Shown here piece after piece: positions 35,676 to 45,000 of a stretch of DNA of 64,000 bases; position 1 is the stretch's first letter; the number at the start of each line of letters is the position of its first letter. The stretch covers positions 583,018 through 647,017 of the forward strand of contig NZ_BMOI01000001.1 of the NCBI RefSeq assembly GCF_014646995.1, in the 5' to 3' direction. The notes under the pieces were generated by a model. It made no database searches and had not been told where the DNA came from. It worked only from the letters and a program-made list of their open reading frames with translations. The translations under genes were made by a program, and so were the position numbers. This stretch comes from Curtobacterium luteum. GTDB taxonomy: Bacteria; Actinomycetota; Actinomycetes; Actinomycetales; Microbacteriaceae.

Positions 35676-36851
35676 CTACCGCTTCAGGTTCGTCAGCTCC
35701 TGCAGCACCTCGTCCGAGGTCGTGATGATGCGCGCGTTCGCCTGGAACCCGCGCTGCGCCACGATGAGGTTCGTGAACTCCTGCGACAGGTCGACGTTCG
35801 ACATCTCGAGCGTGCCCGCCGCGAGCGAACCGACCCCCGCCGAACCAGGACCGCCGATCGAGGCCTGGCCGGAGTTCGCCGTCGCACGGTAGCCCGAGGC
35901 GCCGGTCTTCTCGAGGCCGGCCGGGTTGGCGAACGTCGCGAGGGCGATGCGGCCGAGGGCGAGGGAGGCGCCGTTCGAGAACGTGCCCGTGACCGTCCCG
36001 TCCTTCGAGATCGAGTAGCCCTGGAGCGACCCGGCCTCGTGGCCGTTCTGCGACGAGATGGTGGCGGTGTTCAGCGTCGCGAACCCGGTGAGGTCCGACA
36101 TGTCGACGGCGATGCCACCGACGGTGAGGGCACCGCCCGACGCGACCTTGCCGTCGGCGCCGAACGTGATCGACGAGGTGGCGGTGGCGCCCTGCCCGTT
36201 CGTGGCGGTGACGTCCCAGCCGGCGGCGGTGCGCTGGTAGGCGATCGACATGGTGTGCTTCGCGCCGGTGGCGTCGTAGACGGTGGCGTCGCGGGTGACG
36301 GTGTCGCCGACGGCCGTGTCCGACGGCAGGTTGCCGGTGAGCGCGGCGGTCGTGGTGCGGACGGCCGGTGCTGCGGCGTCGAGCGGCAGCGTGATGTCGC
36401 CGAGCTGGCCGTTGGCGTTGACGACGCCGTTCACGGCCGGGTAGCCCTGGACGATCTTGCCGTCGGAGGACACCAGGCGGCCGTCCGCGTCGAAGTCGAA
36501 CGCACCGGCGCGGGTGTAGACGGTGTCGTTGCCGAGGCGCGTGACGAAGAACCCGTCGCCGGAGATCATCAGGTCGGTGGCCTTGCCGGTGGCCTGCGCG
36601 GAGCCCTGCGCGAAGTTCGTCGAGACCCCGGCGACCTGCACGCCGAGGCCGATCTGCGCCGGGTTCGTGCCGCCGATGCCGGTCTGCGGACCGCCGGCAC
36701 CCTGGGTCATCTGCGACAGGGTGTCCTGGAAGACCGTCGACGACGACTTGAAGCCGACCGTGTTGACGTTGGCGATGTTGTTGCCGGTGACGTCGAGCAT
36801 CTCCTGGTGGGAGCGGAGGCCGGAGATGCCGGAGTAGAGCGAGCGGAGCAT
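35676..36851 (-). CDS. flgE: Flagellar hook protein FlgE
   Basis: This 391-residue hook subunit polymerises into the curved joint between rod and filament. The N-terminal rod motif (SGISGLRSHQEMLDVTGNNIANVNTVGFK) and the C-terminal helix (VDLSQEFTNLIVAQRGFQANARII) are both present, with a beta-rich D1/D2 middle. The ATG has an AAAGGA site. It is the last gene of the long minus flagellar operon, 50 bp after flgD. Confidence 0.95.
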   Translation of the reverse strand: MLRSLYSGISGLRSHQEMLDVTGNNIANVNTVGFKSSSTVFQDTLSQMTQGAGGPQTGIGGTNPAQIGLGVQVAGVSTNFAQGSAQATGKATDLMISGDGFFVTRLGNDTVYTRAGAFDFDADGRLVSSDGKIVQGYPAVNGVVNANGQLGDITLPLDAAAPAVRTTTAALTGNLPSDTAVGDTVTRDATVYDATGAKHTMSIAYQRTAAGWDVTATNGQGATATSSITFGADGKVASGGALTVGGIAVDMSDLTGFATLNTATISSQNGHEAGSLQGYSISKDGTVTGTFSNGASLALGRIALATFANPAGLEKTGASGYRATANSGQASIGGPGSAGVGSLAAGTLEMSNVDLSQEFTNLIVAQRGFQANARIITTSDEVLQELTNLKR

Positions 36852-36901
36852 GGTGCGTCCTTTCGTGACGGTACCGAAGAAGAAGAAGGGTGGAGGGGAG
36901 G

Positions 36902-37336
36902 TCAGGAGGCGGTCTTGATGCCGGAGATCACGTCGAGGTCGACCTCCTTCCCGCCCACCGTGACCGTGGGGACGCTTCCCGCGTACGACACCGCTGTCGC
37001 GGTCCCCTCGATCGACTTCCCCGTGGTCGCGTCGGTGTAGCTGACCTGCTTCCCGACGAGGTTCGCGGCGGCGATCCGCATCTGCAGCGAGAAGTTCTCG
37101 TTCGCCGTCGTGGTCTGGTTCGTGATCTGCTCCATCATCGCGAGCTGCGTCTGCTGGGAGATCATCTGGTTGGTGTCCATCGGCGAGGACGGGTCCTGGT
37201 TCCGGAGCTGCGTGACGAGCAGCTTCATGAACACCTCGGAGTCCATCGTCTGCGACCGCGAGGACGACTGGTTCGCCGCGAGGGCCGCCGCCTGGGTGGC
37301 CGGGTCGACCGAGCCGGTGATGCCGTCGAGTGGCAT
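36902..37336 (-). CDS. flgD: Hook-capping protein FlgD, short form
   Basis: This 144-residue cap scaffold guides FlgE polymerisation. The conserved N-terminal region is present (QTMDSEVFMKLLVTQLRNQDP, SPMDTNQMISQQTQLAMMEQI). About 80 residues of the usual C-terminal FlgD Ig-like/tudor part are missing, leaving one short beta segment ending TVTVGGKEVDL. Such short forms occur in other Gram-positives. It lies between fliK and flgE. Confidence 0.92.
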   Translation of the reverse strand: MPLDGITGSVDPATQAAALAANQSSSRSQTMDSEVFMKLLVTQLRNQDPSSPMDTNQMISQQTQLAMMEQITNQTTTANENFSLQMRIAAANLVGKQVSYTDATTGKSIEGTATAVSYAGSVPTVTVGGKEVDLDVISGIKTAS

Positions 37337-37360
37337 GGTGTGGTCCTTTCGTGCCGTCGC

Positions 37361-39142
37361 TCAGGCGAGGACGTCGAGGCCCGCGGTGCGGACGGTGGTC
37401 GTGGACGGGGTGCGGAGCGTGGCGGGGCCGGGTCGGGCCTCCCGGTCGTCGGTGGCCACCCGCACGCCGCCGGCCGGACGCTCGTCGCGGCGCGGGGCGG
37501 AGTCGGGGTGGTTCTGCGAGGACAGGTCGAGCGTCGTGGACAGCCCGGTGCCGGCGGCGTCGCGGCGGAGGTCCGGGAGGACCTGCCGCACCGCCTCGCG
37601 ACCGGCGTCCGAGGGCGCGTAGAGTTCCACGTGCATGCTGTGCGCGGAGACGTGCGCGCGCACGGTGACGGGACCGAGCGCGTCGGGGGTCACCTGGACG
37701 GTGACGACGTGCTCACCCGGTCCGGCCTGCGCGAGCGAGAACAGCGGGCGTGCGAGCTGCTGCGCGAACGCGGTCGGTGACGCGTTCGCCGTCGCGGAAC
37801 CGGAGGGTGCCGCGACGGGCGCAGCGGCCACCGTCGGGGTCGGGAACGCGACCGTCGCGGTCGCGCGGGTCCCGTCGACGGCCTGGAGGCCCGGCTCGGC
37901 CCCGGCGGACGCCCGTCCGTCGGTCCCGGTGCCGGTCCCGCCACCGCCCGTGCGGGGTCCGGGTGCGCTGCCAGCGGGCACCACCACGACCGCGGGTGCG
38001 GTGGTCGGCGTCTCCGTCCGCGGGCCGCTCGGGGTCGCCGCCGCGCCGGCGGCGACCGGAGCGGGAGCCGTGCCGGAGGCGACGGGTGACACGGACGAGC
38101 CGGAGGCCTGGTGGGCGGGCATCGCGGCGCTCCCGGAGGGAGCGACCGTGCCCGCGGCGGGGGCGGTGTCCGGCGCGGACGGCGTCGCGGTCGTGGTCGT
38201 GGTCGTGCCCGGCACGGTCGGTGCCGGTACCGGTGCCGCGCCGGGCCGTGCCGGACCTCCCGTGGGCGTCCGTGCCGACGACGTGGTACCCGGCTCGCCG
38301 AGGGCGGATGCGGTGGTCGGCGCGGTGGTGATCGGCGCGGTGGTGATCGGCGCGGCGGAGATCGGCTCGGTGGTCGCCGTGGTGTTCACGGCCCCCGGGG
38401 CGCCGGGGGTCGCGGTGGCCCCCGTGTGCGCGGACGTGTCCGGCTCGGTCCGGAGTGCCTCGGTCGACGTCCCGGTCGCGGCTTCGGGCGTCGTGCTGTC
38501 GGACGCGGTGCCCGTCTCGGTGACTGGTGCAGTGCCCGGCGTGGTGCCCGTCGCGGTGACGGCTGCGGTACCGGTCGTGGTCACGGCGACCGGCGCCGCT
38601 GCGAGCCCCGTGGCGGCGGCCAGCACGGCGGCCGCTGCGGTGTCCGCGGCTGCTCCCCTGGCCGCCGGCGTCGACGACCCGGCGGTCGCGGACGGGCCGG
38701 CGGTCAGGGACGAGCCGGCGGTCACGGACGGATCAGCAGTCGCCGACGGGTCGGCCGGGACGGACGCACCCGCGGGGCCGGACGCAGCCTCCGGGCCCGC
38801 CGCGCCGAACGCGCCGAACGCGCCGGCCGGCGCCGCCGAGGCCCCGTCCCGGGCGGCGGGAGCGCCGTGCTGCGACGGGCCCCGGCGCTCGGCCGCGGTC
38901 CGTGCGGCCGCGGGGTGCTCCGCGCGACGGCCGTGCGGCCGGCCCACCGGCCCCGCCGTCGCGTCGGCGTCGTCACGAGCACCCGTGCGGGCCGGTGTAC
39001 CGGCGCGGTCGCTTCCACCGGCACCGGCACCGGCACCGGCCAGGACCCGCCCGAAGGCGGAGCCGCCGTCACCCGGGCGGGCCGGTACGGCACGGCCGGT
39101 GGTGGCCGACGACGGCGCGCCGGTCGGGATCATCGTGGTCAT
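37361..39142 (-). CDS. fliK: Flagellar hook-length control protein FliK
   Basis: This 593-residue secreted ruler has a very long Ala/Thr/Pro-rich, poorly ordered N-terminal and central part (residues 1-470). The conserved C-terminal substrate-specificity domain (about 475-560) carries LARPLFSLAQAGPGEHVVTVQVTPDALGPV and the leucine pattern typical of FliK. The ATG overlaps the NlpC/P60 gene by four bases and has a GGAGGT site inside that gene. Identification rests on the C-terminal domain and operon position. Confidence 0.88.
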   Translation of the reverse strand: MTTMIPTGAPSSATTGRAVPARPGDGGSAFGRVLAGAGAGAGGSDRAGTPARTGARDDADATAGPVGRPHGRRAEHPAAARTAAERRGPSQHGAPAARDGASAAPAGAFGAFGAAGPEAASGPAGASVPADPSATADPSVTAGSSLTAGPSATAGSSTPAARGAAADTAAAAVLAAATGLAAAPVAVTTTGTAAVTATGTTPGTAPVTETGTASDSTTPEAATGTSTEALRTEPDTSAHTGATATPGAPGAVNTTATTEPISAAPITTAPITTAPTTASALGEPGTTSSARTPTGGPARPGAAPVPAPTVPGTTTTTTATPSAPDTAPAAGTVAPSGSAAMPAHQASGSSVSPVASGTAPAPVAAGAAATPSGPRTETPTTAPAVVVVPAGSAPGPRTGGGGTGTGTDGRASAGAEPGLQAVDGTRATATVAFPTPTVAAAPVAAPSGSATANASPTAFAQQLARPLFSLAQAGPGEHVVTVQVTPDALGPVTVRAHVSAHSMHVELYAPSDAGREAVRQVLPDLRRDAAGTGLSTTLDLSSQNHPDSAPRRDERPAGGVRVATDDREARPGPATLRTPSTTTVRTAGLDVLA

Positions 39143-39885
39143 GCGGCACCTCCGGACTGCACCAGGGCCATGAGCGCCGCGGTCTGCAGGTCCGTGCCCG
39201 AACCCGTGGCGCCGGCGCCGGCGGTCGTGCGGGCTGCGGCGTCCTGCGCGGTCGGCACGATGCGCCTGATCGTGGCGATGTCGGCGTCCGAGTACCAGTT
39301 GTCGACGATGCGGACGTCCTTGCCGGGGTGCGGCGCGTGCAGCACCTTGCCGTCACCGACGTAGATGACGATGTGGCCCTCGCCCTTGGGGACGATGAGG
39401 TCGCCGGGCTGCGCGTCCTTGAGCGAACCGACCTCGACGCCCATCTTCGCTTGGTCCGGGACGACCCGCGGCATGGTGACCCCGAGGTCCTTGAACACCG
39501 TCTGGACGAGACCGGAGCAGTCCATCCCGGCCGTCGTCGTCCCGCCGAACACGTACGGCACGCCGAGGTACTTCTTCGCGTCGGCCACCACGTCGGCGCC
39601 CGTCGCACCGCTCCCGGTCGCGATGGTCCCCTGTCCGGCGTCCACCGAGGTCGCCGGCGTCGTGCTGCCGGCGGCGGCGGTCCCCAGGGCGGTGGCGAGC
39701 GAGCCGGCCGTCGTCCCGGTCCCGCCGCCGTTCTCGGTGGCGAGCGCGTCCGCGAAGGCGGAGGACGCGGCCGAGGACGCCGCTGTCGAGTCCGTGGACG
39801 TGGTCGACGTGACGGTCCCGGTCTGCAGGGCGTCGATCTGGCTGCGGATCTCGGAGATCCGCGAGAGCACGACGTCGAGGCTCAT
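39139..39885 (-). CDS. NlpC/P60 peptidoglycan hydrolase of the flagellar operon
   Basis: This 248-residue protein has an N-terminal helix resembling rod-associated segments, a Ser/Thr/Ala-rich linker (about 25-95) and a C-terminal NlpC/P60 cysteine peptidase (about 96-215). The catalytic Cys123 is in MDCSGLV and His171 in GHIVIYVGDG. Sited between fliJ and fliK, it probably opens the wall for the growing rod, the job done by FlgJ in Gram-negatives. It has four-base overlaps with both neighbours. There is no Sec signal, so export through the flagellar apparatus is likely. Confidence 0.88.
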   Translation of the reverse strand: MSLDVVLSRISEIRSQIDALQTGTVTSTTSTDSTAASSAASSAFADALATENGGGTGTTAGSLATALGTAAAGSTTPATSVDAGQGTIATGSGATGADVVADAKKYLGVPYVFGGTTTAGMDCSGLVQTVFKDLGVTMPRVVPDQAKMGVEVGSLKDAQPGDLIVPKGEGHIVIYVGDGKVLHAPHPGKDVRIVDNWYSDADIATIRRIVPTAQDAAARTTAGAGATGSGTDLQTAALMALVQSGGAA

Positions 39886-40313
39886 CGGGCACCACCTTCC
39901 GTGCGGCTCCTGGCCGCGATCTCGTCGAGGGCGTTCTGTTCGGTGCGGAGGTCCTCCGCGGTGGCGGCGACGACGTGCTGCTCCTCGAGCTTCTCGAGCC
40001 CGAGGGCGGCACGGCGTGCGGCGGTGTAGGCGTCCTGCGCCCGGTCGGCGTCGGCGCGACGGCTCTGCACGACGGCGTCGAGTTCCTGGAGCATGCCGCG
40101 GGTGGCGGCGCGCGCGGCGGCGACGGCGCTCAGGGTGGCTGCGTCCTCGATCGGCTGCGCGTCGGCCTGGTCGGCGAGGGACCGGCGGGCCTTGACCCGT
40201 GCGTCGGCGGCGTCGCGGAGCCGGTCGTTCGCGGCGGCGAGTCCCGCGGCGGCGCGGTCCTGCTCGGCGTGCCGGAGCCGCAGCAGTCCGGCGAGCGGGA
40301 ACTTCCTGGCCAT
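39882..40313 (-). CDS. fliJ: Flagellar export protein FliJ
   Basis: This 143-residue, almost fully helical protein is predicted to form the antiparallel coiled coil that sits in the FliI hexamer and contacts FlhA. It opens with KFPLAGLLRLRHAEQDRA, the usual FliJ N-terminus, and is rich in Ala, Glu and Arg. Similarity in this family is weak, so the call leans on its place directly after fliI (one-base TGATG overlap). Confidence 0.85.
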   Translation of the reverse strand: MARKFPLAGLLRLRHAEQDRAAAGLAAANDRLRDAADARVKARRSLADQADAQPIEDAATLSAVAAARAATRGMLQELDAVVQSRRADADRAQDAYTAARRAALGLEKLEEQHVVAATAEDLRTEQNALDEIAARSRTEGGAR

Positions 40314-41650
40314 CAGGCACCACCTCCGACGCCGAGCGTCCGGACGAGCCCGGCGAGGGCGTCCCAGGAGCCGACGGCGGTCGCGCGCTCGTCCATGCCC
40401 TGCCGGAGGAACGCGTCGATCGCGTGCTGGTGGTCGACCGCGGCGTCGACGAGCGGGTTCGTCCCGCGCTGGTACGCCCCGACGTCGAGCAGGTCCTGCG
40501 CGGCACGACGGGCCGCCATCACGGTCCGCAGTGCGGTCGCGGTGTCCCGTTGCTCGCGGCTGGTGACCTTCGAGGCCACGCGCGACACCGACCCGAGCGC
40601 GTCCACCGACGGGAAGTGGCCGGTGACGGCGAGCTTCCGGTCGAGCACGACGTGCCCGTCGAGGATGCTCCGCGCGGCGTCCGCGATCGGCTCGTTGTGG
40701 TCGTCGCCGTCCACGAGCACGGTGTACAGGCCGGTGATGCTGCCGACCCGGTCGGTCCCGGCGCGTTCGAGCAGCCCGGCGAGCACCGAGAACGTCGACG
40801 GCGGGTAGCCGCGGGTGGCCGGCGGTTCGCCGACGGACAGGCCGATCTCCCGCTGCGCCATGGCGACCCGGGTGAGCGAGTCCATCATGAGCACGACGGC
40901 GGCGCCCTCGTCACGGAACGACTCGGCGATGCGGGTGGCGACGAACGCGGCGCGCAGGCGCATGAGGGCCGGCTCGTCGGAGGTCGACACGACGACGATC
41001 GACCGTGCGAGCCCCTCCGGACCGAGGTCGTCCTCGAGGAACTCGCGCACCTCGCGGCCGCGCTCCCCGACGAGTGCGATCACCGTCACGGCGGCGTCGC
41101 TCCCCCGCGCGATCATCGACAGCAGGGACGACTTCCCGACGCCGGAGCCGGCGAAGAGGCCCATGCGCTGCCCCCGGCCGACCGTGGTCAGGGTGTCGAG
41201 CACGCGGACGCCGAGCTGCAGCGGCGTGTCGATGCGGGCACGGCCCATCGCGTCCGGCGTCGCGTGGTCGAGCGGGACCCATGCGTCCGCGTCGATCGGT
41301 CCGAGGTCGTCGATCGGCCGACCGAGTCCGTCGAGGACCCGTCCGAACAGGCCGCGGCCGGTGGGGACGAGCACGGGCCGACCGGTGGGCCGTGCCGGCG
41401 TCCCGGCGGTCACCCCGACGAGCGGGCCGAGCGGCATGCAGCGGGTGCCGGTGGTGTCCGTCGCGACGACCTCGACCGCGGTCTGCGGGCCGTCGTCGGC
41501 GCCGACCAGGACGACGTCGCCGATCCGGGCGTCGAGCCCGACGACGGTCAGACCGAGGCCGACGGCGCTCGACACGACGCCCTGGCGCACCGGGCGTGCC
41601 TGGTCGACCGCGGCGTCGAGGCCGCGCGGGCGCAGCAGGGTCACGGTCAT
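40313..41650 (-). CDS. fliI: Flagellar export ATPase FliI
   Basis: This 445-residue F1-like ATPase energises type III export of flagellar subunits. The Walker A motif AGSGVGKSSL is near residues 168-177, Walker B VVLMMDSLTR is near 251-260, and the ATP synthase signature region PSTFSVLAGLLERAG follows. The N-terminal beta barrel is shorter than in enterobacteria. It has a four-base overlap with fliH upstream and a one-base overlap with fliJ. Confidence 0.96.
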   Translation of the reverse strand: MTVTLLRPRGLDAAVDQARPVRQGVVSSAVGLGLTVVGLDARIGDVVLVGADDGPQTAVEVVATDTTGTRCMPLGPLVGVTAGTPARPTGRPVLVPTGRGLFGRVLDGLGRPIDDLGPIDADAWVPLDHATPDAMGRARIDTPLQLGVRVLDTLTTVGRGQRMGLFAGSGVGKSSLLSMIARGSDAAVTVIALVGERGREVREFLEDDLGPEGLARSIVVVSTSDEPALMRLRAAFVATRIAESFRDEGAAVVLMMDSLTRVAMAQREIGLSVGEPPATRGYPPSTFSVLAGLLERAGTDRVGSITGLYTVLVDGDDHNEPIADAARSILDGHVVLDRKLAVTGHFPSVDALGSVSRVASKVTSREQRDTATALRTVMAARRAAQDLLDVGAYQRGTNPLVDAAVDHQHAIDAFLRQGMDERATAVGSWDALAGLVRTLGVGGGA

Positions 41651-42282
41651 CGTGCACCGCCGAGTGCCCCGCGGGCGCGGTCGAGCGCCGCGCCGATCCG
41701 GGCGTTCAGCAGCCCGTCCGGCAGGTCCACCACGGCGTCCCCGTCGGAGAGTGATGGGTCGCCGACGACCGGCACCGCCGTGTCGAGCTCCGCGACGCGC
41801 GCAGCGTCGCCGACGCTCACCCGCACCCGGAGCGCCACCGACGCGTCGACCGACGCGAGTGCCCGCAGGACGGTGGCCTCCGCGCCGGACGCGTCCGGTG
41901 CCTCCCGGCCGCCGTCCGGGGCGTCGGTCGACCTGGAGGCACGGATCGCGTACCCGACGACGGCCTCCGCCAGGTCCATCGCCGCGTCCGCGAGGGACGC
42001 CTCGGCGTCGCGGAGGACGGGCACGACCTGCGAGAGGAGGGCGTTGGTGGCGGCGTCGAGGACGGCCACGCGGCGGACCGTGTCCGCCGTGAGCGACGCG
42101 AGTCGCCGGTCGTGCTCCGCCTGGAGCCGCGCCTGGAGCGCGTCGGTCTCGGCCTGCGCCGCGCGGAGACCGGCCGCGTACCCGGCGGCGTGCCCGCGGA
42201 CCTCCGCCGCGGCGGCGGTCGTGGCGGCGGTGGCGGACCCGAGGACGGGGAAGGTCATGCGCTGGACGGTCTGGTCAGTCAA
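41647..42282 (-). CDS. fliH: Flagellar assembly protein FliH
   Basis: This 211-residue stator-like regulator binds FliI. The N-terminal half is an Ala-rich coiled coil with GYAAGLRAAQAE, and the C-terminal half carries the conserved VSVGDAARVAELD region. An Asp/Gly/Pro-rich insertion (about residues 114-131) separates the halves and is encoded by DNA resembling the GGAGGC hairpin family. It overlaps fliG by eight bases and fliI by four. Confidence 0.88.
   Translation of the reverse strand: MTDQTVQRMTFPVLGSATAATTAAAAEVRGHAAGYAAGLRAAQAETDALQARLQAEHDRRLASLTADTVRRVAVLDAATNALLSQVVPVLRDAEASLADAAMDLAEAVVGYAIRASRSTDAPDGGREAPDASGAEATVLRALASVDASVALRVRVSVGDAARVAELDTAVPVVGDPSLSDGDAVVDLPDGLLNARIGAALDRARGALGGAR
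41909..41945. repeat. GGAGGC-type palindrome embedded in fliH
   Basis: GTGCCTCC near 41909 and GGAGGCAC near 41936 form inverted arms around a GC-rich loop within the coding sequence, at the linker of FliH. The arm words are those of the intergenic hairpin family. It may be an old insertion tolerated by the linker, or chance in a GC-rich gene. Confidence 0.35.
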
Positions 42283-43342
42283 CGAGCTCGTCCTCCTCGG
42301 CGCGGTGGACGGTGATGACGCCCTGGGCCTCGAGTTCGCGGACGGACCGGACGACCTCGGCGCGGGCCTCCTCGACCTGCGAGACCCGGATCGGTCCCAT
42401 CGCCTGCAGCTCGTCGTCGAGGAGCTCGCGGTTGCGCTCGGACACGTTCGCGCGGATGGTCTCGACGACCGGTCCGGCGGCGCCCTTCATGGCGGTCGCC
42501 AGCACCTTCGAGTCGATCCCGCGGAGCACCTGCTGGATGTCGCGCGCCTCGAGCTTGACGATGTCCTCGAAGGTGAGCATGCGGGACCGGATGTCCTCGG
42601 CGAGTTCGGGGTCGCGGGCCTCCAGGCCGTCGAGCACCGCCTTCTCGGTCGCCACGTCGGACCGGTTGATGATCTCGACGAGCGGCGCGATGCCCCCGAC
42701 GACCTCGACGCTCTCCCGGGGCGACACGACGGCGCCGGCGCGCTGCCGGAGCACTCCGGCGACGATGCCGACGGCCTCGGGCGTCGCCGAACCCATCGTG
42801 GCGAACGCCTGCGCGACGTCGGTTCGGACGCGCTCGTCGACGCCGGCGAGCACGGCGCTGGCCTGCCCGGGCTGCAGGTGCGCGAGCACGAGGGCGATGG
42901 TCTGCGGCAGTTCGCCGTCGAGGAGCGTCACGACCTGCCCGGGCTCGGCGTCGTCGAGGAAGTCGAACGACTGCCCGGCGAGGTTCGAGGCGAGGCGGTC
43001 CATGACCCCGGCGGCGCGTTCGGCGCCGAACGAGGCCTCGAGCAGCCCCATCGCGGTCTCCTTGCCGCCGCGCTTCTGTGTGCGGCCGTGCATGGTCATG
43101 CGGTGGAACTCGGTCATGGTGCGGTCCACGACGGTGTCGTCGACCCGGCGCATGCGGACGATCTCGGCGGAGATCTCCTCGGCCTCCAGCTCGGTGAACT
43201 GCTTCATCACCTCGGCGGCGCGGTCGGTCTCCATCTGCATGAGGATGAGCGCGACCTTCTGGGACCCGGTCAGCGGGCGGTCGACAGCGCCGGACGGCCC
43301 GCTGCCGCCGGGTCCGCCGACGCTCGGGACGAGGCCGCTCAC
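42275..43342 (-). CDS. fliG: Flagellar motor switch protein FliG
   Basis: This 355-residue rotor protein couples ion flow to rotation. N-terminal, middle and C-terminal armadillo-like domains are present. The middle has DLxxAEPGQ-like and EGELPQTIALVLAHL text, and the C-terminal domain has the charged torque helix (DDRDIQQVLR-like region near 285-310). The GTG start overlaps fliF by four bases. An N-terminal Gly/Pro/Ser extension of about 25 residues precedes the domain. Confidence 0.95.
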   Translation of the reverse strand: MSGLVPSVGGPGGSGPSGAVDRPLTGSQKVALILMQMETDRAAEVMKQFTELEAEEISAEIVRMRRVDDTVVDRTMTEFHRMTMHGRTQKRGGKETAMGLLEASFGAERAAGVMDRLASNLAGQSFDFLDDAEPGQVVTLLDGELPQTIALVLAHLQPGQASAVLAGVDERVRTDVAQAFATMGSATPEAVGIVAGVLRQRAGAVVSPRESVEVVGGIAPLVEIINRSDVATEKAVLDGLEARDPELAEDIRSRMLTFEDIVKLEARDIQQVLRGIDSKVLATAMKGAAGPVVETIRANVSERNRELLDDELQAMGPIRVSQVEEARAEVVRSVRELEAQGVITVHRAEEDELVD

Positions 43343-45000
43343 ACCGGTGCCCGGTCGTCGAGGAGCCCGCGGAGCAGGTCGGCGGTGCGCTTCGGGTCAC
43401 GCTCGGCGAGCGCCTGGATGTCCTGGCGGCGGCGCTCGGCGCTGATCTCCTCGGTGGTGAGCACCTCGGTCGGCGCGTCCTCGACGGGCAGCGTCGGGAG
43501 CGCCACGGTCGGGGTGTCCCCGGCGCGGAGCGCCTCGGGCTCGTCGACGGTGAGGGGCAGCTGGAACGTCTCGCCGGAGAACGCATCGAGTTCGCCGAGG
43601 TCGACGGCCTCGCGCTCCTGGCGGCGGGCACGTCGGGCGATGACCCACATGATCGCGATGAGGGCGAGGAGGCTCCCGATGACGATGCCGGCGGTCCGGA
43701 TGGTCGCCCACAGCGACGCCTGCTGGTCCGCCTGCTGCTGCGCCTTGAGGGCCGCCGCGGCCTGCGCGGCGGCGGTCGTGTCGAAGTTCATCATCGCGAC
43801 CGCGATCTTGTCGCCGCGGGTGGTGTCGATTCCGGCGGCGCGGGACACGAGGTCGTTGATGCTCTGAAGGTTGGCGTTCTGGACACTGGCGGCCTTCGCG
43901 TTCAAGGCGACCGAGACCGACTGGTTCTCGAGTGCACCGGCCGGGATCTGCGTCGTCTCGGTCGTGTGGTCGACGGCGTTGTTCTTCGTCGCGGACTCGT
44001 TCTTGTAGTCGTTGCCCGCGCCGCTGGTCGCGGATCCGTTCGGTACCGCGATGTTGTCCGGCCCGAGCACGCCGGTCGCTCCGGCACCGCCGGCACCGGA
44101 GCCGGCGCCGTACTGCTCGCTCGTGCTCGACTCGTTCAGGGCGACCGGGCCGCCGGTCGGGGACGCGTACGACTCCGACGTCTTCGTGCCGGTGTTCTGG
44201 TTCATCGTCGCGGAGACGACCACGGTCGCGTTGCCGGCGCCGAGCGTCGTGTCGAGGAGGTCCTGGATCTTCTTGCTGGTGGCCTGGTCGTAGTCCGCGG
44301 CCTGGTCCGTGCCGCTGCCGGCGGCGCCGGTGCCGACCGCGGAGAGCGTCTGGCCCTTCGAGTCGACGACGGAGACGTCGGTGGGCTGCATGCCCTCGAC
44401 CGCGGCGCTCGTCAGGTGCACGATGGCCTGGACCTGGTCGGCGGTCAGCTGCGCGCCGTTCTTCGTCGCGATGAACACCGAGGCCGTCGGGTCCTTCTCC
44501 TCGGAGACGAACACCGTCTTCTCCGGGATGGCGAGCTGCACCGAGGCGGTCTGCACGCCGTCCATCGCGGAGATCGTCTTGGCGAGCTCGCCCTCGATCG
44601 CGCGCTTGTAGGTGACGTTCTGCTGGAACTCGGAGCTCGTCACGCCCATCTGGTCGAGGAGCGAGTAGCCGCCCTCGTTCGAGGACGGCAGGCCGTTCGC
44701 GGCGGCCTTGAGCCGTTCGGAGTACACCGAACCCTGCGGCACGAGGATCGTGGCGCCGCCGTCGGTGAGCTGGTACGGCACCCCGTCGGTCGTGAGCTGG
44801 TCGGTGACGCTCGAGGCGTCGGCGGCGGCGAGCCCGGTGAACAGCGGCGCGTACGACGCCTTGCCGAGCCAGCTCGCGAGGGCGATGCCGCCGAGCACGA
44901 GCGCGGCGATCACGAGGATCGCGATGGTGCGCTGCGCGGCGGTGAACCCCTGGACGTAGGCGCTGAGGCGCGCCCACACGTTCTTGACGGCGACCGGCAT
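43339..45000 (-). CDS. fliF: Flagellar MS-ring protein FliF
   Basis: This 553-residue protein forms the membrane ring. It has an N-terminal membrane helix (about 25-45), ring-building domains (SYAPLFTGL, LQVAIPEKTVF-like region), a Gly/Ser-rich loop (about 280-330), a second membrane helix (about 440-460) and a cytoplasmic tail that binds FliG. The start overlaps the fliE stop by one base. Confidence 0.95.
   Translation of the reverse strand: MPVAVKNVWARLSAYVQGFTAAQRTIAILVIAALVLGGIALASWLGKASYAPLFTGLAAADASSVTDQLTTDGVPYQLTDGGATILVPQGSVYSERLKAAANGLPSSNEGGYSLLDQMGVTSSEFQQNVTYKRAIEGELAKTISAMDGVQTASVQLAIPEKTVFVSEEKDPTASVFIATKNGAQLTADQVQAIVHLTSAAVEGMQPTDVSVVDSKGQTLSAVGTGAAGSGTDQAADYDQATSKKIQDLLDTTLGAGNATVVVSATMNQNTGTKTSESYASPTGGPVALNESSTSEQYGAGSGAGGAGATGVLGPDNIAVPNGSATSGAGNDYKNESATKNNAVDHTTETTQIPAGALENQSVSVALNAKAASVQNANLQSINDLVSRAAGIDTTRGDKIAVAMMNFDTTAAAQAAAALKAQQQADQQASLWATIRTAGIVIGSLLALIAIMWVIARRARRQEREAVDLGELDAFSGETFQLPLTVDEPEALRAGDTPTVALPTLPVEDAPTEVLTTEEISAERRRQDIQALAERDPKRTADLLRGLLDDRAPV

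Noticed and set aside
37868..37900. GGAGGC-type element inside fliK
   Set aside because: CCTGGAGGCCCGG occurs, but no complementary GCCTCC arm is close by. It is probably chance in GC-rich coding DNA.
42610..42640. GCCTCCAGGCC word in fliG and a similar word in the beta-galactosidase gene
   Set aside because: They encode ordinary Gly-Leu-Glu-Ala-Arg text without paired arms, so they are coincidental.
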